From contig NZ_CP012550.1 in NCBI RefSeq assembly GCF_025319965.1, positions 1-47,050 of the forward strand: 47,050 nucleotides of DNA, in the 5' to 3' direction. The stretch is from Campylobacter sp. RM16187. Its GTDB lineage: Bacteria; Campylobacterota; Campylobacteria; Campylobacterales; Campylobacteraceae. The translations under genes were made by a program, and so were the position numbers. The notes below the pieces were generated by a model. That model had not been told where the DNA came from and made no database searches. It saw only the letters and a program-made list of their open reading frames with translations. Below, piece after piece: positions 34,083-41,371 of this stretch; the first letter of the stretch is position 1, and each line of letters starts with the position of its first letter.

Positions 34083-35317
34083 AATTACATATAATTGATG
34101 AAAATGTGATTATAAACAGCAAGTCGGCTGAAATTGAAATAAGCGATTTCGATTTAACGATTTATGATAAAAATAGGCTAGTTGAAATTTTAGAAAATAT
34201 CAATGAAAAATATCATAACCAAGGATTGAGCGATTATATAAGCCAATATCATAAGCTAAAACCGCAAAAGAAAAAAACCGCCCAAATCAGTTTATTTGAT
34301 TTTGATGTAGATAACAATTTTAATGAGGTTATCGGCGCAAAAACAGATTTTGAAGAAAAAGAAAATTTGGGTAATATTAAAGCAAATTCCATACAAGGAG
34401 ACATAAATGAGCGCGATAATAAATATGCAAGAAGTAATGAGCCAACTGAGCGAGCCGACCAAGAACAAAGCGCGAAGCTTTTACAACAACCATCTGCTGA
34501 GCTCGACAAACGATCAGCTAAAGAAACTAACGCCTATGAGTATGAAAATAGTGGAATATATAGCACTGGAGGAATACAACAAAGCTCCAACCAAAATAAA
34601 CGAACAGAAATTGAACTTAATACAGGCAAGGCTAATTCTATTCAAGATGAAAGAAGAGATGCACAGAGAGAGTATGAGACTTCACAAGCGTATAATGAGC
34701 AATCTATCGCGGAAAGAAGAATTGCTGGAAAAACGCAAAGAGACAATGAGCAAAGTAGAGAGCTTAATAGAGCAAAAGAGAGCATTAGGGATATTGTAAC
34801 CCAAAAGGAAATCGATGATCTTATGGCGGGAATGCCAAGCTTTGATGAAGACATAGATGAAATAGACAAGAGCCTGCAAGAAGATTTAAAATCAATGCGG
34901 CTCTTATCCGAACTACAAGAGAACTGCTACGACTTAGCCGTTAAGCTAATGGATATTAAAACCGTTGAGAACTTTTATAAATCAGTTAATAACTCCAAAG
35001 GATTTTCTGAGAAGTTTTTTGAAACAAACCTTAACTATAAAGCCAAAAAAGCCGATTATGATTTTCTAAATTTTAACGAAAAGGCGAGAGAATTTTTTAC
35101 ATATTTTCTTAGCCTAGCGGTGGCTCAAGGCAAAGCCTCTAAAATAGATATGCCAACTTCAGAGATGGTAGGTAAAATGCTGTTACATCAAACAAATAAC
35201 CTTTCGATACTAAACGCAGCCATAGAACAATCAGCTAATAACTTAGAATATATAATGGGCAAAGTGGCAGATTTAAAAGAACTGGACGAAAGCAGTAAAA
35301 AAAGGTATAGACGATGA
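34079..35317 (+). CDS. Three-part soluble protein ending in KKRYRR
   Basis: A 412-residue protein: an N-terminal domain (1-100), a low-complexity linker (about 105-240, rich in Glu, Gln, Asn, Arg) and a C-terminal helical domain (about 245-405) ending in SSKKRYRR. The linker coincides with a second gene in the +1 frame. The layout, N-domain, overprinted linker and C-domain, is the same as in the giant methylase-helicase, and both linkers begin with a similar SIQGD/TIQGE sequence. Function unknown; the basic tail suggests the shared export tag. Confidence 0.6.
   Translation: MKLHIIDENVIINSKSAEIEISDFDLTIYDKNRLVEILENINEKYHNQGLSDYISQYHKLKPQKKKTAQISLFDFDVDNNFNEVIGAKTDFEEKENLGNIKANSIQGDINERDNKYARSNEPTERADQEQSAKLLQQPSAELDKRSAKETNAYEYENSGIYSTGGIQQSSNQNKRTEIELNTGKANSIQDERRDAQREYETSQAYNEQSIAERRIAGKTQRDNEQSRELNRAKESIRDIVTQKEIDDLMAGMPSFDEDIDEIDKSLQEDLKSMRLLSELQENCYDLAVKLMDIKTVENFYKSVNNSKGFSEKFFETNLNYKAKKADYDFLNFNEKAREFFTYFLSLAVAQGKASKIDMPTSEMVGKMLLHQTNNLSILNAAIEQSANNLEYIMGKVADLKELDESSKKRYRR
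34407..34799 (+). CDS. Gene nested in the +1 frame of the gene at 34079
   Basis: A 130-codon frame with AAGGAG exactly six bases before the ATG, the same arrangement and the same 13-base context (CCATACAAGGAGA) as the nested gene at 18888. The product is a well-balanced helical protein (SMKIVEYIALEEYNKAPTKI, then a long Met/Lys/Glu-rich coiled coil). The host frame over the same bases is low-complexity. No family recognised. Confidence 0.7.
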   Translation: MSAIINMQEVMSQLSEPTKNKARSFYNNHLLSSTNDQLKKLTPMSMKIVEYIALEEYNKAPTKINEQKLNLIQARLILFKMKEEMHRESMRLHKRIMSNLSRKEELLEKRKETMSKVESLIEQKRALGIL

Positions 35318-36216
35318 TAGTCTTAGTTATGTTTCTTGTAATAATATTTTTTACCTATATAAGCAATAAAGGTAATCTTGAGGTCAAATCTTTAATAGAA
35401 TTCTCTAGTTTTATTCTAGCAATCTTTACGATAGGTCTTTTTATAATAATTAGCTCATTTGATGAGCTAAAGCCAAATTTATTCTATCTTTTACCTATTC
35501 CTTGCATTCTTTACTTACTAAAATATATTAGTGAGTCAATTCAATCAAAACCTCTTACGATAGTTGCCAACCAACAAAGATACTTCAAAGATGCAATAGC
35601 TCAAAGAATAGTAAAATTCTATGAAAATCGCAAAGAAAAGAAATCAAATCGAATTGAGGTTTTTGTAAATGAAGAGAACAAAAAAATAATAATCAACGAT
35701 ACGATACGCCCGCAATTTTTTATAAATTACTTTGGTTTTAATGGAACAAAGATACAAAATTTGGCTGAACTAGAAAAAAGCGATGTCTTTAAATCCGTCT
35801 TTAATAAGGTAAAAGATTTCATTAAAGATTTGGAGGTTAAAGTAGATTTTGATAAAGAACTGCAAAATAACAACTTTATAGCCGAATTTTTCTTAATGGA
35901 TTTATGGGAGCGATATACGCCAAAGTTTAATATAAGTGTTGCAAATTTGGATATTTTGGCGAGAAGCGAGAATGAAAAGGAGTTTTTGGGAGCTATCGAT
36001 CTGCTTAACCTGAATTGTATAAAATTTAAAGGAGCGGGTATGTATTATGCTTATTTGGAGTTTAAAGATAGGCTAAAGGACTTTATACCCGAGCTTAGAA
36101 TAGATGGTGTAAGTCAAGTAAATACAGATATAATCCCTACTGAGGGAACATTTGATGAAAAATACGCAAATGAAAACGATAGTTCAAAGACAATTTATAA
36201 GAATAAAGAGGAGTAA
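35314..36216 (+). CDS. Inner-membrane protein with cytoplasmic domain
   Basis: A 300-residue protein with two or three N-terminal membrane helices (about 1-18, 25-48, 55-70) and a cytoplasmic part of about 225 residues. Pairs of genes like this often precede the coupling ATPase on conjugative elements, but I do not recognise the family. It overlaps the previous stop by four bases. Confidence 0.5.
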   Translation: MIVLVMFLVIIFFTYISNKGNLEVKSLIEFSSFILAIFTIGLFIIISSFDELKPNLFYLLPIPCILYLLKYISESIQSKPLTIVANQQRYFKDAIAQRIVKFYENRKEKKSNRIEVFVNEENKKIIINDTIRPQFFINYFGFNGTKIQNLAELEKSDVFKSVFNKVKDFIKDLEVKVDFDKELQNNNFIAEFFLMDLWERYTPKFNISVANLDILARSENEKEFLGAIDLLNLNCIKFKGAGMYYAYLEFKDRLKDFIPELRIDGVSQVNTDIIPTEGTFDEKYANENDSSKTIYKNKEE

Positions 36217-36218
36217 AA

Positions 36219-36554
36219 ATGAAAAGAGCAATCGTCGCCCTTGTTATATTAAAGATTTTTAGCATAAATTTATTTGCGTGTAGTGGCTGCACCGATTCAT
36301 TTATTGCGCCGATAAAATCAGCAGAGGCAATCGCAAAATATAATACGGAAGAAAGTCAGATAGCGGCTCAAATAGCTCAGATAAATATCTATTTTCAAGA
36401 AGCCATTATAGCAACAGAAAAAAGAAATTTAATAGAAAATGAAAATCTAAATGCGCTTGCAAAGAATAAGGCACTAAAAGAGCGTAAAGAAAAATTCATA
36501 GTAAAAACACAAAATGAGATACAAAGCGTTATAAATAATATTGAGGGGCAATAA
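36219..36554 (+). CDS. Small exported helical protein next to the coupling ATPase
   Basis: A 111-residue protein with a signal peptide (about 1-19) and Cys residues right behind it (ACSGC), so it may be a lipoprotein. The remainder is a charged, heptad-patterned helix. It resembles the exported coiled-coil proteins at 1903, 7673 and 40150 in size and plan. The stop overlaps the start of the coupling ATPase gene by one base. Confidence 0.5.
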   Translation: MKRAIVALVILKIFSINLFACSGCTDSFIAPIKSAEAIAKYNTEESQIAAQIAQINIYFQEAIIATEKRNLIENENLNALAKNKALKERKEKFIVKTQNEIQSVINNIEGQ

Positions 36555-38368
36555 TGCAGCATCACAATTCAGAACTTCAGTATTATAGACCTAAAGAATT
36601 AAGCCTAAAAGAGTTGATACAACAAAATGAAATATATCGGTTTTTTATTTATTCTTGCGCTTATATATCGATACTGCTATGCTTAATTGCTTCAATAAAA
36701 AGCAACAGCGTTAATATAACCCTGTTTATTTCAGTAAGTATTCTTATCTTATCGCTTACGGCAGTTTCATTTTATCTTACCCCTGAAAAACGTGATGATA
36801 AAGAAATCATTATTGAAAACGATCCAAAAAAAGATTATCTAATATCGCTCGGAACAGAAGTTAAGAAATTTTATGGGGATGCGGTAAAGTCTGGAAAGGC
36901 TCAAAATAATAAAACCCGTCCTATCTTAGTCAATGCTGAAACTATGAAACGTCATTTTTTATGTATGGCTACCATCGGAGCTGGAAAGTCTGTTTTGATG
37001 AAAGGCTTGATAGAACAATATGTCTTGCTTGGTGGCGGTATGCTGATCGTTGATGGTAAAGGAACTGATGAATTTGCCAAAGAGATTTACGGGCTTGTGG
37101 CAAGCATAGGTAGAGAAGATGATTTTGTGTATCTAAATTTTCTTGATATGGACAATACGCACACTATAAACCCGCTTTTAAGCGGAGGGGCTTTATCTAT
37201 CTATGAGATTATGATCTCGCTTCTAATAGGCGAAGAGAATGAGTGGAAAGAGAAGCAAAAAGAGTTTATGAAATGTATTCTAAAGCTAATGGTATATAAA
37301 AGAGATAATGAACGAGATTTTATCTTTGATTTCTCGGCGCTTACTGAGATGATGAGCCTACCGACGCTTGTAAGACAAGCTTTAAAATACAAAGATATAG
37401 CAAAATCAAACGTTGGCATAATGGACTTCATAAAATATATTACTTCAACAATTGAGATCGATTTAAATGAATTTTTAAATGGCAATGCAGAAGATAAAAA
37501 ATGGGTTGATAGCGTTATGAAAAAATGTAGCGGAGATGGACAAGGTATTTACGATGTCTCTGTTTGTGTCGGCGCGTGGCGTAACGTCATAACAAACCTA
37601 AGCTCAGACTATGGTAGAATTTTCAATGCTCCTAATCCTGATATAAGTCTATGGGAAGCAACTCAACGTAATAAAATCATCTTTGTAACCTTACCGACTA
37701 TGGATAGTGATACTACGCCAAAAGAGCTTGGCAGACTTATATTAGGACTTATCAAAGGCGTTGCGGCACAAAAGGCTAAATTTGCTAAAGAGCCTAAAAT
37801 TCCTTTTGTATGTTTCCTTGATGAGCTTGGCTCATACGTCATTGAGGGTTTCGGGCGGCTTGAGTCAAAATCAAGATCGCTTGGCATTAGTGTATTTCCA
37901 TTTTTTCAAAGTCCAGCTCAAATCGATGTCGTGGCTAAAAACGACTATGAGAGAAAAGAAATTATAGACGTTACAGGTGTGCATATACTTATGAAAAATA
38001 TGCATCCTGATACAACGGAATTTTACGCAAAAATGGTTGAGAAGAAAAAAATAATGAGCAGAGATTTTACTGCAAGAAGAGAGCATACGAAAGGAAGTGG
38101 CGCAGTAGAAGATAGCTATAAAGTAGAAGAAAAAGATGCGATTGAGCATAATGAAGTTGTAAATATGAATAACGGCGAAATGATAGTATTTGCAAACGGA
38201 AAAATGCATAGAGCCATAGCGCAAGCGGAAAGCTCGCTTCTATCGCAAGGTAAAAAGACCACTTACAAAATGATGAGCGACGATAAAATTCCGCTTACGC
38301 AATATGTTAGCAAAAGAGATTTTCTAAGCAAAGCCTATCAAATTATCAAAGACGTAAAAGTGGCATAA
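36554..38368 (+). CDS. VirD4/TraD-type coupling ATPase
   Basis: A 604-residue ATPase with two N-terminal membrane helices (about 29-48 and 55-74), Walker A ATIGAGKSVLMKG (about 139-151) and Walker B VCFLDELGSY (about 415-424). These and the ARRE...KMV region fit the VirD4/TraG/TraD coupling proteins that pick substrates and feed them into the secretion channel. It is the receptor expected to read C-terminal export signals. It ends its operon; the next operator begins 16 bases later. Confidence 0.88.
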   Translation: MQHHNSELQYYRPKELSLKELIQQNEIYRFFIYSCAYISILLCLIASIKSNSVNITLFISVSILILSLTAVSFYLTPEKRDDKEIIIENDPKKDYLISLGTEVKKFYGDAVKSGKAQNNKTRPILVNAETMKRHFLCMATIGAGKSVLMKGLIEQYVLLGGGMLIVDGKGTDEFAKEIYGLVASIGREDDFVYLNFLDMDNTHTINPLLSGGALSIYEIMISLLIGEENEWKEKQKEFMKCILKLMVYKRDNERDFIFDFSALTEMMSLPTLVRQALKYKDIAKSNVGIMDFIKYITSTIEIDLNEFLNGNAEDKKWVDSVMKKCSGDGQGIYDVSVCVGAWRNVITNLSSDYGRIFNAPNPDISLWEATQRNKIIFVTLPTMDSDTTPKELGRLILGLIKGVAAQKAKFAKEPKIPFVCFLDELGSYVIEGFGRLESKSRSLGISVFPFFQSPAQIDVVAKNDYERKEIIDVTGVHILMKNMHPDTTEFYAKMVEKKKIMSRDFTARREHTKGSGAVEDSYKVEEKDAIEHNEVVNMNNGEMIVFANGKMHRAIAQAESSLLSQGKKTTYKMMSDDKIPLTQYVSKRDFLSKAYQIIKDVKVA

Positions 38369-38383
38369 TTCCAAAAATTAAAA

Positions 38384-38443
38384 GGTTACATTTTGTAACC
38401 TTTTAAGCTAAATTTTATAATACCCAAAAGCATTTTTTATATT
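38384..38443 (+). promoter_or_regulatory. GGTTACA operator and promoter before the gene at 38472
   Basis: GGTTACA-TTT-TGTAACC (38384-38400) with AAAA and TTTT extending it to a 25-bp perfect palindrome (38380-38404). TATATT (-10, 38438-38443) lies 37 bp downstream of the operator. The stop of the coupling ATPase gene is 15 bases upstream. Confidence 0.75.
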
Positions 38444-38471
38444 ATCTTTGTAATTTTTTTAGGAGTTACAA

Positions 38472-38915
38472 ATGCAATTAATAGGAAGATATGTTTTTGA
38501 AAATTTTGAGATCGGCGATGAAATTAAAAGTAAGATGGATTTAATAGAAAAATCCAAACTTTCTTATGATGAGTTTAAAAAATACGAATATGCAAAAACT
38601 AAATTTCTACAAGAGCGATTTAATCAGAACCTAAGCGATAAGCAAAAGAATATTATACTAAATAAGCATATTCACGAAACTCTCACGGCATTTAATGCTA
38701 TTTTGGAAAATAATCAGCTGAACTCTTTTTTCCAATTTATGACAGACTTAGAACAATTTAAAGATGATCCTACGCCCGATAAAGCGGAGCAAATAAAAAC
38801 AAACATTCAAACATTAAAAGAGTTAAATTTAAGTTCAGAGCAATCTGAGTTTTTATCTCAAGTGGAACAACTAGATTTTGATGAAGTGCTTACAAATCCT
38901 AAAAGGATGAGATAA
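38472..38915 (+). CDS. Soluble helical protein ending in PKRMR (possible T4SS substrate)
   Basis: A 147-residue acidic, helical protein without export signal. The C-terminus DEVLTNPKRMR carries the short basic tail seen in five other proteins. First gene after a transfer operator; TTAGGAG precedes the start. No family recognised. A substrate or a cytoplasmic chaperone of the secretion system are both possible. Confidence 0.55.
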   Translation: MQLIGRYVFENFEIGDEIKSKMDLIEKSKLSYDEFKKYEYAKTKFLQERFNQNLSDKQKNIILNKHIHETLTAFNAILENNQLNSFFQFMTDLEQFKDDPTPDKAEQIKTNIQTLKELNLSSEQSEFLSQVEQLDFDEVLTNPKRMR

Positions 38916-39169
38916 TGAAATATAAAATACTATTTCTAATTGTTATTTCGACTGCGTCTTATGCACAAATCGTATCAAATGCCATTGATCAAAAAAGCGC
39001 ATCTCAGCAAAATTTAACCGATACCATAACATCACAAAATACAGCTCATAAAAATTATATAAATTTAAATAAGGATATATTGCTTAGTAAGTATAGCAAT
39101 GTATTCTTAATTCATCAGAGAAATGAACTTATATTAAATCAACTAAAAGTTAGAGGTGTTAAACAATGA
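38915..39169 (+). CDS. Small exported helical protein
   Basis: An 84-residue protein with a 17-residue signal peptide (cut after SYA) and a polar helical mature part that ends RNELILNQLKVRGVKQ, similar to the ends of the small exported proteins at 1903, 7673 and 40150. It shares one base with the previous stop. Probably a periplasmic or pilus component. Confidence 0.5.
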   Translation: MKYKILFLIVISTASYAQIVSNAIDQKSASQQNLTDTITSQNTAHKNYINLNKDILLSKYSNVFLIHQRNELILNQLKVRGVKQ

Positions 39170-39444
39170 ATAACATAGAAAAAATAGCTGATTTTATCGC
39201 TAAATGTGATAATAAGGACTTCATCAAGGCACTTATTTGGTATGAAAAAGATTATTTATTTGAAGATAGTAATTTGACAAATGAACAAAAAGCAGAAGTG
39301 TTAGATAATGCCTATAATGCAATAATGGCGAATAGTCAAGCTTCGCTTTTGGGCGACGAGCATTCCGAGATCATAGATGAAGTTTTAACAAAATACTTGG
39401 AAGAAAATTCTGAACAAACCAAAAAAAGACAAAGAACAAGATGA
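39166..39444 (+). CDS. Small acidic protein ending in KKRQRTR (possible T4SS substrate)
   Basis: A 92-residue acidic helical protein without export signal. The tail EENSEQTKKRQRTR switches from acidic to strongly basic at the end, as in the proteins at 32147 and 40482. It overlaps both neighbours by four bases. No family recognised. Confidence 0.55.
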   Translation: MNNIEKIADFIAKCDNKDFIKALIWYEKDYLFEDSNLTNEQKAEVLDNAYNAIMANSQASLLGDEHSEIIDEVLTKYLEENSEQTKKRQRTR

Positions 39445-40148
39445 AAATTTTAAAAATCTTATCACTAATTTTTCTTTCAAGTATCTATATCTTTGCAGAT
39501 GATGCAATAGGAAGCAGTGCAGGAACTCAGCTGATTGCAACGGCTTTTACCTTTGGGACGGCTGGATTTGCATTCGCCACTCTGCCTTTCTTATTCGTTT
39601 TAGTTAATGGAATGATAAAAGCTAATAGTGGGCATAACGCTCACTCTAGCAACTTTACGGGCGTAATATCTTTTGCTTTTCTAGTGCATCTATGCTCTTG
39701 CGTATTCTTTATGATAGCTATTAAGCTACTTGATATTTTAGGAGCATTGGGAAAAGGAACGGATTATTTTTCAAACAAGGTCTTTACGCTCTTTTGGACG
39801 CGAGGAGAGAGCGCAGTTTTTTCTTTGGCTGGAGCTAGTGGAAGCGTAGAAGACAGAGGGGCGTATTTACAGCTTTTTGTCGTTCAAACAATAGTAGATT
39901 GGGTTATCATCTTAATGCCTATCGTAGTTTTCTTTACAGCTTTTGCTTACGGAATGGCGGGAGCTAAAAAGGATCAAATGCACACAAACGTATTACAAAT
40001 CATAACGTGGTGTGCCATTGCGAATATAATGGGTTATTTTGCCTATTTTTTATGGTCGAATATAGCTAGTCTCGCCCTATTTATTCCTAATGGTGGAACT
40101 ATCATATCAAAAACATTAGAGCTTTATACTGAAATTATGGGAAAATAA
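39441..40148 (+). CDS. Polytopic inner-membrane protein, TrbL/VirB6-like size
   Basis: A 235-residue protein with a signal-like N-terminus (1-19) and about five membrane helices (about 30-55, 70-100, 145-170, 185-205, 208-222). No motif is recognised. A second VirB6/TrbC-like channel or pilin-assembly protein would fit an operon that also encodes VirB4. Confidence 0.5.
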   Translation: MKILKILSLIFLSSIYIFADDAIGSSAGTQLIATAFTFGTAGFAFATLPFLFVLVNGMIKANSGHNAHSSNFTGVISFAFLVHLCSCVFFMIAIKLLDILGALGKGTDYFSNKVFTLFWTRGESAVFSLAGASGSVEDRGAYLQLFVVQTIVDWVIILMPIVVFFTAFAYGMAGAKKDQMHTNVLQIITWCAIANIMGYFAYFLWSNIASLALFIPNGGTIISKTLELYTEIMGK

Positions 40149-40149
40149 A

Positions 40150-40482
40150 ATGAAATACTTAGTAACTTTATTCTTTTTAGTAATAGCTACTGCTAACGGT
40201 GCTACTTGGTCGAATATGCAAAAAAGCGGATTTAATCAAGCTTGGGAGCGAACAAAAAATTTTACCACTCAAGAAAATGAGAAAATAGAACAGTTTTGGA
40301 CGGATGAAATAAAACCTCTAATTGAGAAAATAGCCGAGCAGGTCAAACTAAAAGAGCAAAATTTAAAAACAATAAAAGCCTTAGAAGCTGAAATAAATTT
40401 AACCGATAAAGAGATACTGTTTTTATTTGAAAAAGAAAAACAACTACTAGGAAACGAAGCAAACGTGAAAGGGATTAAATAA
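40150..40482 (+). CDS. Small exported coiled-coil protein
   Basis: A 110-residue protein with a 17-residue signal peptide (cut after NGA), a Trp-containing N-terminal part and a C-terminal coiled coil that ends with TDKEILFLFEKEKQLLGN. The KEILFLF pattern corresponds to KEIIFLL in the protein at 1903 and RELIFEL in that at 7673. It overlaps the next start by one base. Confidence 0.55.
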   Translation: MKYLVTLFFLVIATANGATWSNMQKSGFNQAWERTKNFTTQENEKIEQFWTDEIKPLIEKIAEQVKLKEQNLKTIKALEAEINLTDKEILFLFEKEKQLLGNEANVKGIK

Positions 40483-41300
40483 TGGAAAAATGGAGCTTGG
40501 AATATGCAAAAGAGTTAGAGGATTTCAATTTAAATAAATCAATCAATGAAATCTTAAATGATAAATTTTCGCATCAAGAAAGAGAGTTTTTAAAAGATAT
40601 TTATTCGTGGGCTGATTACGATCTTGATACATTTGATCCTAAAAAAGTTTTTGAATATAGAGCAAATTGGGATAAGACAAGTCCGTATCAAATAATTGCA
40701 AACGAGATAAGTTATAACCACGGCAATCCTGATAAGATACTTAAGAGCTGCTATGAGGACTACGATAATCTTTTCGATGAAAACCATCGCTACGCGGAAG
40801 TATTGAATGTTGTGTGCGAAAAATTTGTAGAAATTGATAAAAAGCTACACGAGCATTTATATGTAAAAATTGATGAATTTGAAAAAGCGCAAGAGCTAAA
40901 AGATGATGTTATGAACTATTTGACCGATGAAAACAAAGAGTTTTTAGCGCGCCTAATGAAAGATAACGATAGAGCCACTGATTTTAGAGTAGAAAAATTT
41001 ATTCGCAATGATTTGGTATTTGGTGGAGATACAACGCTTATAATATCTGCAAATTTAAAAGAAACAAATGAAAAAATATCTTTACAAGTAGATTTGCCAA
41101 CTCTTAGCGCAGATGTTTTTTTAGATGAAATGCGTAGAGACATAAAGCAATATGAAAGTGAAAATCCTGAGCCGAATTTCTTTTGCGGAGATAAAGGTGT
41201 TTCATTTTTCTTAAAAACAATGCCATTTGAAGACTTGGAGCGCATAAACAACGAAACATCTAATCAAGAACAATCAAACACAAAAAGATATAGGAGGTAA
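40482..41300 (+). CDS. Acidic soluble protein ending in TKRYRR (possible T4SS substrate)
   Basis: A 272-residue acidic protein without export signal, helical in its first 160 residues and mixed alpha/beta after that. The last residues, QEQSNTKRYRR, match the tail of the protein at 34079 (SSKKRYRR), although the bodies of the two proteins are not obviously related. No family recognised. Confidence 0.55.
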   Translation: MEKWSLEYAKELEDFNLNKSINEILNDKFSHQEREFLKDIYSWADYDLDTFDPKKVFEYRANWDKTSPYQIIANEISYNHGNPDKILKSCYEDYDNLFDENHRYAEVLNVVCEKFVEIDKKLHEHLYVKIDEFEKAQELKDDVMNYLTDENKEFLARLMKDNDRATDFRVEKFIRNDLVFGGDTTLIISANLKETNEKISLQVDLPTLSADVFLDEMRRDIKQYESENPEPNFFCGDKGVSFFLKTMPFEDLERINNETSNQEQSNTKRYRR

Positions 41301-41308
41301 GTAAAATT

Positions 41309-41371
41309 ATGGAAAATGCTTATTTACAACAACTAGATTTAGAAAGTAAGAAACTATGCAAAACACAATAA
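41309..41371 (+). CDS. 20-codon leader peptide overlapping topA start
   Basis: ATG 41309 stands 11 bases after a full AGGAGG, and the short frame (MENAYLQQLDLESKKLCKTQ) stops 13 bases inside the topoisomerase gene. The topoisomerase start itself has only a weak ribosome site, so the leader could feed ribosomes to it by coupling. Alternatively the AGGAGG is a remnant and the leader is not a functional peptide. Confidence 0.35.
   Translation: MENAYLQQLDLESKKLCKTQ

Noticed and set aside
37871-38224. 117-codon minus-strand frame opposite the coupling ATPase gene.
   Set aside because: No start signal; antisense reading of a conserved ATPase gene.
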